In this document: piece by piece, positions 35,907 to 43,760 of the stretch | How the letters are laid out: the number at the start of each line of letters is the position of its first letter | Position numbering within the stretch: position 1 is the first letter of the stretch | Source: Streptomyces sp. D2-8 | GTDB lineage: Bacteria; Actinomycetota; Actinomycetes; Streptomycetales; Streptomycetaceae | NCBI RefSeq assembly: GCF_023184515.1 | Contig: NZ_JAAHBP010000024.1 | Location: forward strand, 103,707-167,706 | DNA length: 64,000 nucleotides | Direction: 5' to 3' | Made by a program: the position numbers and the translations under genes | The notes under the pieces: model-generated | Database searches by the model: none | What the model saw: the letters and a program-made list of their open reading frames with translations, nothing else | What the model was told of the DNA's origin: nothing

Positions 35907-35910
35907 GGCG

Positions 35911-36807
35911 TCAGGCGCGCAGCGCCTCCGCGGCGGTGGCCGTCACCGCCTCCGCCACCTGCGCCAGCGCCGGTGAGTCGAGCTTCCACTGCTGCCAGTA
36001 CAGCGGCACGTCGACCGTGCGGCCCGGGGCGATGCGGACGAGCCGGCCGTCGCGCAGCAGGGGATCCGCCTGGGGCTCCGGCACCAGGCCCCAGCCCAGC
36101 CCGGCGGCGACGGCCTCGACGAAGCCCTCCGAGGTCGGCACATAGTGCCGCAGCGCGCTCGCGCCGCTCCGCCCCCGGGTGAGCCCGCGGACGAAGCCGT
36201 CCTGGAAGTCGTCACGCTGGTCGAAGACCATCACGGGCACCTCCGTCAGCGCCTGGGCCAGGGGCCCGCCGAGGTGGCGCGCGGCGAAGTCCGGGGCGGC
36301 CACGGGGAGGTAGCGCATCCGTCCGAGCGACCGCACGGAGCAGCCCGGCACGGGGTCCGGCGACGAGGTCACCGCGGCCATCACCACGCCCTCCCGCAGC
36401 AGGGCCGCCGTGTGGTCCTCGTCCTCGCGGCGCAGCTCGAAGCAGAGCCGCGGCTCCTGCGGCACACGGGTGAGGACGGGCAGGAACCAGGTGGCCAGCG
36501 AGTCCGCGTTCACCGCCACCGACACCCGCGTCGGCTCCCCGGTGCCGCTCAGCCCGAGCTCCGCGTGCGCGTCGTGCTCCAGCCGCGCCACCTGGCGGGC
36601 CAGCCGCACCAGCACCTCGCCCGACTCGGTCGGCCGCACCGGCTTGGTCCGCAGCAGCAGGACCCGCCCCGTGCGCTGCTCCAGCGCCTTCACGCGCTGG
36701 CTGATCGCCGACGGCGTCACATGCAGCGCGGCCGCCGCCGCGTCGAACGTTCCCTCGTCCACTACGGCGAGCAGGGTCCGCACCTGGTCCAGCGGGAGAT
36801 CCGTCAT
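35911..36807 (-). CDS. LysR-family regulator, LysG/ArgP type
   Basis: A 298-residue LysR-type activator. The HTH is at the N-terminus (LDQVRTLLAVVDEGTFDAAA, HVTPSAISQRVKALEQRTGRVLLLR), followed by the periplasmic-binding-like effector domain. The start pattern is typical of LysG/ArgP, which activates an adjacent lysE/argO exporter when lysine or arginine accumulates. It is divergent from just such an exporter, 72 bp away, which supports the assignment. ATG 36807 and 36810 are adjacent alternatives. Confidence 0.9.
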   Translation of the reverse strand: MTDLPLDQVRTLLAVVDEGTFDAAAAALHVTPSAISQRVKALEQRTGRVLLLRTKPVRPTESGEVLVRLARQVARLEHDAHAELGLSGTGEPTRVSVAVNADSLATWFLPVLTRVPQEPRLCFELRREDEDHTAALLREGVVMAAVTSSPDPVPGCSVRSLGRMRYLPVAAPDFAARHLGGPLAQALTEVPVMVFDQRDDFQDGFVRGLTRGRSGASALRHYVPTSEGFVEAVAAGLGWGLVPEPQADPLLRDGRLVRIAPGRTVDVPLYWQQWKLDSPALAQVAEAVTATAAEALRA

Positions 36808-36879
36808 CATCACGCATGCTAATGATACGTAAGAATCCTTAGCTGGACCTTGGTCGGGCGCGTCCGTAGCGTCGACGTC

Positions 36880-37497
36880 ATGACCAGCACCTTCACCGCC
36901 GGCGCCGCCGGTTTCGGCACCGGACTGTCCCTCATCGTCGCCATCGGCGCCCAGAACGCCTTCGTCCTGCGCCAGGGGATCCGCCGCCAGGCCGTCCTCG
37001 CCGTCGTCGGGATCTGCGCCCTGTCCGACGCCGCGCTCATCGCGCTCGGGGTCGGCGGGGTCGGCGCGGTGGTGGTGAAGTGGCCGGGCGCGCTGACGGT
37101 GGTCGGCTGGATCGGCGGCGCGTTCCTGCTGGGCTACGGCGCCCTGGCCGCCCGCCGGGTGTTCCGGCCGGACGGCGGTGCACTGCGGACGGAGGGGGAG
37201 GCGGCCGGATCGGTACGCCGGGCCGTGCTCACCTGCCTGGCGATGACCTGGCTCAACCCGCACGTCTACCTCGACACCGTGTTCCTGCTGGGCTCTGTCG
37301 CCGCCGACCAGGGTGCGCTGCGCTGGACCTTCGGCCTCGGCGCCGTGCTGGCCAGCCTGTGCTGGTTCACGGCTCTGGGCTTCGGCGCCCGGATGCTCGG
37401 CCGCTTCCTCGCCAAGCCCGCGGCCTGGCGTGTTCTGGACGGCCTGGTCGCCGCCACCATGATCGTGCTCGGTGCCGTGCTCGTCATCGGAAGCTGA
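36880..37497 (+). CDS. LysE/ArgO-family amino acid exporter
   Basis: A 205-residue membrane protein with six predicted helices that exports lysine or arginine. Family motifs: GFGTGLSLIVAIGAQNAFVLRQG near the N-terminus and AMTWLNPHVYLDTVFLLG in the middle. ATG 36880 is the first good start. It is paired divergently with the LysG/ArgP-type regulator, the standard arrangement. The intergenic sequence has an AT-rich patch (about 36815-36840) fitting a LysR-controlled promoter. Confidence 0.92.
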   Translation: MTSTFTAGAAGFGTGLSLIVAIGAQNAFVLRQGIRRQAVLAVVGICALSDAALIALGVGGVGAVVVKWPGALTVVGWIGGAFLLGYGALAARRVFRPDGGALRTEGEAAGSVRRAVLTCLAMTWLNPHVYLDTVFLLGSVAADQGALRWTFGLGAVLASLCWFTALGFGARMLGRFLAKPAAWRVLDGLVAATMIVLGAVLVIGS

Positions 37498-37509
37498 CAC
37501 CTCGGCCGC

Positions 37510-37732
37510 GGTGCGATCCTGCTGTCCGCGCCACCGACGAGACGCGCGGGCGCATGCGGGGCGTCTTCACCGTCGTCGTGGCGGGCGGCCCGCGCCTCGC
37601 CGGCGTGCTGCACGGCACCGCGGGCTCCGCCTTCGGCCCCCGCACCGCCGTTGCGGCGGCGGACTGCTGGTCGTCGCGGTGATGCTGGTGCTGGCCGCCG
37701 CCGTACCGGCGCTGCGGCGCTACCGCGTCTGA
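37510..37732 (+). pseudogene. Relic of an MFS transporter C-terminus
   Basis: From about 37528 one frame reads ATDETRGRMRGVFTVVVAGGPR, then LAGVLHGTAGSAFGPRTAV; after a frameshift near 37650 another frame continues GGGLLVVAVMLVLAAAVPAL and ends RRYRV at a stop. This is the typical last cytoplasmic loop and final helices of EntS-like major facilitator exporters. The rest of the transporter is gone. It sits between the LysE gene and the convergent cNMP-binding gene. Confidence 0.7.
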
Positions 37733-37736
37733 CGCC

Positions 37737-38192
37737 TCACAGGGCTCCGCGCCGGTGCAGCGTGTACTGCTCCATCAGCTTGCCCCGGGTCATCTCCAGC
37801 CGGTGCGCGAGCACCTCGGCGACGTTCCGTACCAGCATCAGCCCGAGCTCCGGGTCCTCCTCGCACAGCGCCAGTACGGACCCGGCGTCGAACTCGTAGG
37901 CCCGCACCGGGCTGAACGCCACCGCGCCGAAGTCCCAGGTGTACGGAGGGAACAGCCACGACCAGCCGAGCAGGTCGCCCGCGCCGAGGCTGGCCACGGT
38001 CACCCGCTGCAGCGAGTTCACCTGCTGGTCCAGGGAGACGGCGCCGGAGCGGATGATCCAGAAGCGGTCGGCCGTGCCGTCCGCCTCGAAGATCCGGGCG
38101 TCCTCGGGAAAGGACACCTCCCGGGCGAGCGTCATCAGACGCTGCCGCTGGGGCGGAGGCAGGGCGGTCAGGAGTTTGATCGCTTTGGTCAT
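37737..38192 (-). CDS. Stand-alone cyclic-nucleotide-binding domain protein
   Basis: A 151-residue Crp-type sensor domain (about residues 10-125; EVSFPEDARIFEADGTADRFWII, GAGDLLGWSWLFPPYTW) with a short helical tail. The DNA-binding HTH of Crp/Fnr regulators is absent, so it must act through partners or as a ligand sink. ATG 38192 follows GAGGAG. The 5' leader seems long, containing an intrinsic terminator at 38312-38349 and a Crp-like palindrome at 38451-38466, so expression may be attenuated. Confidence 0.85.
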   Translation of the reverse strand: MTKAIKLLTALPPPQRQRLMTLAREVSFPEDARIFEADGTADRFWIIRSGAVSLDQQVNSLQRVTVASLGAGDLLGWSWLFPPYTWDFGAVAFSPVRAYEFDAGSVLALCEEDPELGLMLVRNVAEVLAHRLEMTRGKLMEQYTLHRRGAL

Positions 38193-38311
38193 GACGCGGA
38201 GCTCCTCGCCGGGAGGTCGACTGCGGTGCTGTCCCTTAGCCCATTTCAGCCGCTGGCGGGGCCCTGGGCACCTCGGCGTACGAGACTTCTTCCTGCAGGC
38301 CGTCCGGGCAT

Positions 38312-38349
38312 GAAAAAGCCCTGGCTGGACGGGGGAGACCAGCCAGGGC
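38312..38349 (-). terminator. Intrinsic terminator in the leader of the cNMP-binding gene
   Basis: Perfect 11-bp inverted repeat (38318-38328 with 38339-38349, 10-nt loop). Read on the minus strand it is followed by TTTTT at 38313-38317, a classical Rho-independent terminator, rare in Streptomyces. It lies 120-157 bp upstream of the cNMP-binding gene on the same strand. It could end an RNA started near 38400, or act as an attenuator for the gene. In 38350-38450 I recognise no known RNA family. Confidence 0.75.
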
Positions 38350-38450
38350 CGTAAGCGGTGATGCGCGGAGGACGAGGGGTCGACTCCGGCACCACGTATG
38401 GATGAACAATAAACCATCTGGGCCCTGTGTGCGTCCCCGAGGCCGGGTTG

Positions 38451-38466
38451 CGTGACCTGTTTCACG
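38451..38466. promoter_or_regulatory. Crp/Fnr-like palindrome
   Basis: CGTGACCTGTTTCACG fits the GTGA-N6-TCAC consensus for Crp-type regulators. An AT-rich patch resembling a minus-strand promoter (GGTTTATTGTTC) lies 35-50 bp away, toward the cNMP-binding gene. A weak hairpin ending the decarboxylase relic is the alternative reading. Confidence 0.4.
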
Positions 38467-38472
38467 TCCGGG

Positions 38473-38983
38473 TCACCGCACGAGCACCCGGACCGTCTCC
38501 AGCTCCGGGGCCTCGGGGCCGGGCAGGTGCATGCCCGCGTCCAGCCCTGTCCGCAGGTACGCCGGCACCGGCCCGGCCGAGGCCGTGCCGAAGAACGCGT
38601 CCCGGGGGCGGCACCGCCTGCTCCGCAGCTCCGTGGGCGACGGAACCTCCGCCGCGGCGCCCTGGGCAGGCCGGGCGTGGCCCGCGCGAGGTCCCGCAGC
38701 GCCTCCAGCGACGGCCTGGTGGTCTCCCGGTCGTCGCCATGGGTGATCTGGGGAGCCCATGCGCCGGTGATCCACCGGATGCGCGTCGATGTGCCGGTGC
38801 TCGCGCAGCCAGTCCGCCGCCCGGTAGCCCGTGATCCCGAGCCCCGCGACCGACAGCATCGCGGCCTTCACCGAAGGGAACTCCCGCAGGTGCCGAAGAA
38901 CGTGTGCTCGGAGACAGATGCCCCTTGCGCCGGTACTCGCCCAGGGCTTCCCGAACCGGTGCCTATGGGTGGTCGACCGTCAT
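38473..38983 (-). pseudogene. Collapsed Orn/Lys/Arg decarboxylase
   Basis: From ATG 38983 the minus strand reads MTVDHP, a TAG stop, then APVREALGEYRRKGHLS. Family blocks follow in order across frames: SEHTFFGTCGSSL, SVKAAMLSVAG, then LGITGYRAADWLREHRHID, APQITHGDDRETTRPSLEAL, RPRDAFFGTA and PVPAYLRTGLDAGMHLPG, ending LETVRVLVR at 38473. These match the N-terminal, PLP-domain and C-terminal blocks of this PLP decarboxylase family, but about 1 kb is missing. Most of the PLP domain with the catalytic lysine is deleted and at least three frameshifts are present. Confidence 0.8.
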
Positions 38984-39048
38984 GCGCGCCGGGTTCCAGG
39001 CGGTGCCCTCGCGGGCCCCGTCCGAACAGGCCACCGGCCTCCGCCCGG

Positions 39049-39270
39049 TCAGCCCTCCGGGACGTGTCTGCCCGGAGTCACGATCTCGTCCAGCACCCGC
39101 AGCACCGCCTCGTAGGACATCCGCCGCACGGTCGCGTCACGGGCCCCCTGCGGGTCGGTCGCGTCCAGCTCCTCGCTCCTGGTCCGCCACGTCCGCTCCT
39201 CCTGCACCGCGCAGTCCCTCGCGCGCCGGATGCGCCGCAGCAGCTCGTCCGAATCCACCACATCGGTCAT
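39049..39270 (-). CDS. Small hypothetical helical protein
   Basis: Not recognised by family. The 73-residue product (MTDVVDSDELLRRIRRARD) is charged and helical throughout, with RMSYEAVLRVLDEIVTPGRH at the end. No signal or membrane segment. ATG 39270 is preferred; two more codons are possible upstream. Its composition and regular heptad-like spacing look like a real small protein rather than chance. Confidence 0.6.
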   Translation of the reverse strand: MTDVVDSDELLRRIRRARDCAVQEERTWRTRSEELDATDPQGARDATVRRMSYEAVLRVLDEIVTPGRHVPEG

Positions 39271-39536
39271 GCACACCGCCTACCCGCCCAAGGCCCGGAG
39301 ATGGCACCGGGGCACGGCCGTTCGAGGTGTTTTCGGGTCTTCCGGCCGGACCGGAGGTTTGCAGGTGCGGCGAAAGGTGAGCCGAAGAGTAAGACCGCGG
39401 CGCTCACGGTGCGCGCCCCGAACGCCGCGCCAGGTCGAAGCAAGCAGCGGGTCCGCGGGCCCCGGGCAGGCCCGTGCGGGCGGCCACGGAAAAGCGGTCA
39501 GGACCCGGTTCGTCCGTGCCGACAGGGAGCTGCAGA

Positions 39537-39971
39537 ATGTGCGACGAGCACATGATCGAATCCGTATTCGAGCCGCCCGGCGTTCACCGGGCCCGGCCGT
39601 GCAAACCTGCCGAGGCGCGCCGGGCGGTGGAGCGAGCCGTGGCCGAACGCTGCCGGGCCACCCACACCCCGTGCGACACGGACGCCCTGTCCGACGCGCT
39701 GCTCGTCGTCTCGGAGCTGACCACCAACGCGATCCTGCACGGCGGCGGTGTCACCGACTTCCAGGTGGACGTCGACGGCCCCGGCGTGCGAGTGTCGGTG
39801 AGCGACGGCAGTGACGCGCTGCCCGTGGTCATGCCACGCACCGATCTGCACGGACGGCTTCGGCACGGCGGCCACGGCTGGCCCATAGTCTGCCGGCTCG
39901 CCCGCGACGTCCGCGTGTCGGACCTGCCCGCTGGGGGCAAGTGCATCACCGCCGTCGTACCTCTGTCCTGA
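39537..39971 (+). CDS. RsbW-like anti-sigma/ATP-binding protein
   Basis: A 144-residue HATPase_c protein of the anti-sigma kinase class. Motifs: SELTTNAILHGGG (N box), VSDGSDALP in place of the usual DxGxG, and HGGHGWPIVCRLA (G2-like). The degenerate G1 box suggests weak or altered ATP use. AGGGAG is 8 nt before ATG 39537. It lies 200 bp upstream of a SigB/F-type sigma factor gene on the same strand and may bind that sigma factor; this is inference. Confidence 0.85.
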   Translation: MCDEHMIESVFEPPGVHRARPCKPAEARRAVERAVAERCRATHTPCDTDALSDALLVVSELTTNAILHGGGVTDFQVDVDGPGVRVSVSDGSDALPVVMPRTDLHGRLRHGGHGWPIVCRLARDVRVSDLPAGGKCITAVVPLS

Positions 39972-40170
39972 ACCCCGTGAGCCGGTACTCCACAGATTGC
40001 ACAGCAAAGCGGAGTTTGTTCCACCGGGGGCAGGGCAGACGCAATTTCGTGCTTCGGACCGGAGGCGCGCCAGCGGGAGCGGTATGACTGCCCCGGAGGC
40101 CCTCCAGGCGATCCGGGCATCAGCCTTCCCGCGGTCAGTCCCTGATACCACCGTTCAGGAGCGAATCCGC

Positions 40171-41034
40171 ATGCTCATCGAAACGCCCACCCATCGTCCC
40201 GGCACGCCCGAAACGGTGACCACCGCTCCCCGGCGGCGGCACGACGACGCCCCCGACACCGCCGCCCTCTTCGCCCGGATGGCGGAGCTGGAAGAGGGGC
40301 CCGAGCGGGAGGCCGTCCGCGACGAACTGGTCGCCCTGTGGCTGCCCATGGCCCACCGCATCGCCGGCCGCTTCCGCGACCGCGGAGAGTCGATCGAGGA
40401 TCTCCGGCAGGTCGCCGCACTGGGCCTGGTCAAGGCCGTCGACCGGTTCGACCCGAGCCGGGGTGCCTTCGAGAGTTACGCCGTCCCCACCATCACCGGC
40501 GAGGTCAAGCGCCACTTCAGGGACCGCATGTGGGCCCTGCGGGTCCCCCGCCGTGTGCAGGAGCTGCGCAACAAGGTGCGGGTGGCACGCCGCGAACTCA
40601 CCCAGAACCCGGGCAGCCCCGAGCCTTCCGTGGCGGACCTCGCCAGCCACACCGGCCTGACCGAGGAAGAGGTCAACGCCGGGCTCGAGGCCCTGGACAG
40701 CTTCAGCACCCTGTCGCTGGACGCCGAGCTCTCGGCCGACGACGACGGCTACAGCCTCGCGGACACCCTCGGCGCGGCCGACTCGTCCTACGACGTCGTC
40801 GTGGACCGCGAGTCCGCCAAGGAAGGCCTGCGCCGCCTGCCGGAACGCGAACGGGCCATCCTCTACATGCGCTTCTTCGAGGACATGACCCAGAGCCGTA
40901 TCGCCGACCACCTCGGCATCTCCCAGATGCACGTCTCCCGCCTCATCAGCCGCAGCTGCGCCCGCGTGCGCGACGAGGTCCTGGGACAGCGGACGGGCAC
41001 CCGGGGGAGCGACGGCACCTCCACCACGGCATGA
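40171..41034 (+). CDS. SigB/SigF/SigG-family RNA polymerase sigma factor
   Basis: A 287-residue group 3 sigma factor. Region 2 (about 65-130) has DLRQVAALGLVKAVDRFDPSRG and YAVPTITGEVKRHFRDR; region 3 VPRRVQELRNKV; region 4 (about 225-275) LPERERAILYMRFFEDMTQS with the HTH IADHLGISQMHVSRLISR. These are the hallmarks of Streptomyces SigB-like general-stress and morphogenetic sigma factors, controlled by partner switching. The cluster of RsbW, RsbT and STAS genes around it supplies candidate partners. Confidence 0.93.
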   Translation: MLIETPTHRPGTPETVTTAPRRRHDDAPDTAALFARMAELEEGPEREAVRDELVALWLPMAHRIAGRFRDRGESIEDLRQVAALGLVKAVDRFDPSRGAFESYAVPTITGEVKRHFRDRMWALRVPRRVQELRNKVRVARRELTQNPGSPEPSVADLASHTGLTEEEVNAGLEALDSFSTLSLDAELSADDDGYSLADTLGAADSSYDVVVDRESAKEGLRRLPERERAILYMRFFEDMTQSRIADHLGISQMHVSRLISRSCARVRDEVLGQRTGTRGSDGTSTTA

Positions 41035-41063
41035 CCATCCGACCCCACGAGGAGCGAACGACC

Positions 41064-41327
41064 ATGCTGAGGCCCCACCCCGCCGTGCTGCGCCGACTCG
41101 TCGACGAGTACGAGGCCCTGGCTGCCGCCGGGGCCGCCCGCGGACCGGCGGAGCTGAATCCCAGGGCACGCGACCTGGCGTACACGTTGTGCGTGTCCAC
41201 CGGCACCAGGGACGTCAAGCGCGCCCTGGAAGCCGCCCACCAGTGGCTCGCGGCCGCACCCGCACCGGTCCGCGAACCCGCTGCGCCGACGACCGGACAG
41301 CGCATGCCGGCCCCGGAGCCCGCCTGA
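41064..41327 (+). CDS. DUF5133 protein
   Basis: An 87-residue protein of a Streptomyces-typical family (MLRPHPAVLRRLVDEYEAL; LAYTLCVSTGTRDVKRALEA). Function unknown. GAGGAG precedes ATG 41064. It is 29 bp after the sigma factor stop and probably cotranscribed with it. The C-terminal 20 residues are Pro/Ala-rich and likely disordered. Confidence 0.85.
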   Translation: MLRPHPAVLRRLVDEYEALAAAGAARGPAELNPRARDLAYTLCVSTGTRDVKRALEAAHQWLAAAPAPVREPAAPTTGQRMPAPEPA

Positions 41328-41440
41328 TGCGCGTGTGCCACTGACACGACGGGGAAGGCGAGACGGGACGAGGGCCCGGCCGACGGCGGAAGCCGCGGCC
41401 GGGCCCGTTCGCGTCATGCCATCGACATCTCAGGAGTCCC

Positions 41441-42298
41441 ATGTACACAGCCGGGCGGGCAGCGGCCGAAGACGACGGCGAGGTGGAGCGCCTGCGTGCC
41501 GAGGTGCGCGACCTGCGGGCCCGGGCCCGCGTCCACCCGCTGATCTCGCAGGCCCAGGGCATTCTGCAGGAGCGCTACGCGCTGCCCGACGGGGAGAGCG
41601 CCTTCGCTCTGCTGCAGCGGGCCTCCCAGCGGTACAACGTCAAGCTGCGCACGCTGGCCGGCGTCCTGGTGACCGCACCGCGCCCCGGCGGGCGGGACAC
41701 GCTGTGGTTCCCGCGGCGCGTCCGCGGGCCGGAACCCGACCTGACGTTCACCCAGGCGCACCGGTCCGGGTCCGGCAGCCGCAGTGCCGTCCTGAAGGCC
41801 GTGCTGAGTTCCACCCTGGCGGTGGTCGGCACCGACATGGGCAACGTGCAGCTCACCGACCCTGCGCGGGGAGGTCTGCGCATCGAGCAGCACACCGGCC
41901 TCACGGCCGACTTCGTCGACTTCTTCGCCCACGTCGGCGAGGACGGCACCTCCTGCGCCCGGGCCGCCCGGGACATCGCCCAGGTCACCGTGCACGACGT
42001 GGAGAGCGACCCGGTGTTCACCGAACCGGCCCGGCGGGCCATCCTCGCGGCGGGCAGCAGGGCCTGCCACAGCGTCCCGCTGACGACCGCGTCCGGGATG
42101 TGCGTCGGCATGGTCTCGGCCCACCTGGACCGGCCCCTGAGCGGACTGACGGCGGCCCAGACCAAGGCCCTCGACACCGTGGGCGGCCAGGCCGGACGCT
42201 GGCTCGCCTGGCACGACCGCACGGTGGTCCTGGACGCCCTGGAGCACCTGCACGCCCTCGGCCGCGCCGGCCACGGATCGAGGCTCCGGCGGTCCTGA
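41441..42298 (+). CDS. ANTAR-GAF regulator
   Basis: A 285-residue protein. An N-terminal ANTAR RNA-binding domain is at about 18-72 (LISQAQGILQERYALPDGESAF, LLQRASQRYNVKLRTLAGVLV), and a GAF sensory domain at about 110-270. The usual order in actinomycetes is GAF then ANTAR; here it is reversed. ANTAR domains prevent transcription termination by binding paired hairpins in nascent RNA. The ligand of the GAF domain is unknown. ATG 41441 follows AGGAG. Confidence 0.85.
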   Translation: MYTAGRAAAEDDGEVERLRAEVRDLRARARVHPLISQAQGILQERYALPDGESAFALLQRASQRYNVKLRTLAGVLVTAPRPGGRDTLWFPRRVRGPEPDLTFTQAHRSGSGSRSAVLKAVLSSTLAVVGTDMGNVQLTDPARGGLRIEQHTGLTADFVDFFAHVGEDGTSCARAARDIAQVTVHDVESDPVFTEPARRAILAAGSRACHSVPLTTASGMCVGMVSAHLDRPLSGLTAAQTKALDTVGGQAGRWLAWHDRTVVLDALEHLHALGRAGHGSRLRRS

Positions 42299-42432
42299 GC
42301 CCGTTACGGAAGTGGCGCCGCCGTGTCGCTGTGGAGGACGGGACCCGGCCTGGAACCGGAATCCCCTGGTCCGGAGGCTGCGCCGGGTGTGTGGGCGCCG
42401 ACCCGGGGCATCCGGACTGCCGGGAGGTCGAC

Positions 42433-43266
42433 ATGAACACGACTGCGATGGCACAGGGCGGTCGGTTCCGGGCCCGCCGAATGGCGCGGGGTTCGGTGAC
42501 CGAGGGGGCGGCACGGGCGGGCTTCACCGCCCGGGGCGTGATCTATCTGCTCGTCGGAGCGCTGGCTCTGCAGATCGCCTTCGGTGACACGGGCCGGCAG
42601 GCCGACCGCGGGGGAGCCCTGCAGGAACTGGCACAGAAGCCGTTCGGCGCGGTGCTGCTGTGGGCGCTGGGCATCGGGCTCGTCGGCATGGCCCTGTGGC
42701 GGCTGTCCGAAGCGCTCTTCGGCTCGATCGGCAAGGACGGCCGCAGCGCACGCAAGCGGCTGATGGCGACGGTCCGCTTCGCCTTCTACGTCTTCGTCGC
42801 CTACTCGGTGCTGTCGTTCGCGGCCAGCCGCCACCAGAGCGGATCCAGCGACCAGCAGTCCCGGGACGCCACGGCCAGGGCCCTGGAGATACCCGCCGGC
42901 CAGTGGCTGGTCGGTGCCGCCGGGATCGCGATCGTCGCGGCGGGCGGCTGGATCGCCGTACGCGCGGTGCTGCGCAAGTACCACGACAAGCTCCGGCTGG
43001 GGCAGATGAGCCGCCGGACGCGGCAGCTGGTGGACGTCACCGGCGTGGTCGGCGGCGCGGCCCGCGGGCTGGTGTTCGCGGTGGCCGGTGTCTTCGCCGT
43101 CCGCGCCGCAGTCGACTACGAGCCCGACCGGGCCAAGGGCCTGGACGACACCCTGCGCTCCTTCGCCGACACCCCGCTCGGCCCCTGGCTGCTGGTCTGC
43201 GTGGCGGCCGGGCTGGTGCTCTTCGGAATGTTCTCCTTCGCCATGGCCCGGTGGCGACGCGTCTGA
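42433..43266 (+). CDS. DUF1206 membrane protein
   Basis: A 277-residue integral membrane protein with about six helices, built of three repeated two-helix DUF1206 units (ARAGFTARGVIYLLVGALAL; RFAFYVFVAYSVLSF; GAARGLVFAVAGVFAVRAAV). The repeated motif is G-x-x-AR-G-x-x-Y/F. Function unknown. CGGGAGG precedes ATG 42433. It follows the ANTAR-GAF gene and precedes a small cytosolic gene by 28 bp, so all three may form a unit in the sigma factor cluster. Confidence 0.88.
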   Translation: MNTTAMAQGGRFRARRMARGSVTEGAARAGFTARGVIYLLVGALALQIAFGDTGRQADRGGALQELAQKPFGAVLLWALGIGLVGMALWRLSEALFGSIGKDGRSARKRLMATVRFAFYVFVAYSVLSFAASRHQSGSSDQQSRDATARALEIPAGQWLVGAAGIAIVAAGGWIAVRAVLRKYHDKLRLGQMSRRTRQLVDVTGVVGGAARGLVFAVAGVFAVRAAVDYEPDRAKGLDDTLRSFADTPLGPWLLVCVAAGLVLFGMFSFAMARWRRV

Positions 43267-43294
43267 GCCGCGTTCTGCGGGGAACACGAAGCCA

Positions 43295-43729
43295 ATGAGC
43301 GATTCCGAGATTCCGCATGGCGACGGCCGGCCCGTGGACGTGTACCTGGACCTCCTGCGCATCCGGATGGACACGGAGGACTACCGCCTTCTGATGCGCG
43401 CGGTGGAACCGGTCCTCGAGGCGATCGACGAGGAACGCCTGTCCAGCCTCGACTTCGCGCTCGACTCCGGCGCCAACGACGAACTGCCCCAAGAGGTCCG
43501 TGACGAGGTGGCCCTCGTCATCGCCACCGCCGTCACCGGCCGCCTGGACAACGAAGTGGTCGAACTCGACGTCGACGACACCGGCCCGGTCAGGATCGTC
43601 ACGGACGCCACCACCGCGTCCGACCCGATCCGCCTCGGCGAGATAGCCGACTACATCCGGGACCGGCACAAGCAGACCGAGGAACTGCGGGGCATCGCCG
43701 AGGTGAGCGGCCTGCCCACGGACTTCTGA
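43295..43729 (+). CDS. Hypothetical acidic protein
   Basis: Not recognised. The 144-residue acidic protein (MSDSEIPHGDGRPVDVYLDL) has alternating helices and strands and no signal or membrane segment. Residues 45-95 include SSLDFALDSGANDELPQEVR and VTGRLDNEVVELDVDD. ATG 43295 is the first good start, 28 bp after DUF1206. It ends 31 bp from the convergent FUSC gene. Confidence 0.65.
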   Translation: MSDSEIPHGDGRPVDVYLDLLRIRMDTEDYRLLMRAVEPVLEAIDEERLSSLDFALDSGANDELPQEVRDEVALVIATAVTGRLDNEVVELDVDDTGPVRIVTDATTASDPIRLGEIADYIRDRHKQTEELRGIAEVSGLPTDF

Positions 43730-43760
43730 CGGGCAGCGCCTCTCACTCCCGGGGCGGCTC

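Noticed and set aside
37737..38192. cNMP-binding protein as part of a family 2 encapsulin
   Set aside because: It has the cNMP domain only, with no HK97-fold shell domain, and is 20 kb from the polyprenyl synthase.
38350..38450. A tRNA or known riboswitch upstream of the terminator
   Set aside because: No cloverleaf, T-loop or recognised riboswitch core could be made out; reported only as an unassigned leader.
40005..40045. SigB-type promoter (GTTTG...GGGCAG) before the sigma factor gene
   Set aside because: The -10 element deviates from GGGTAC/T; too weak to list as a feature.
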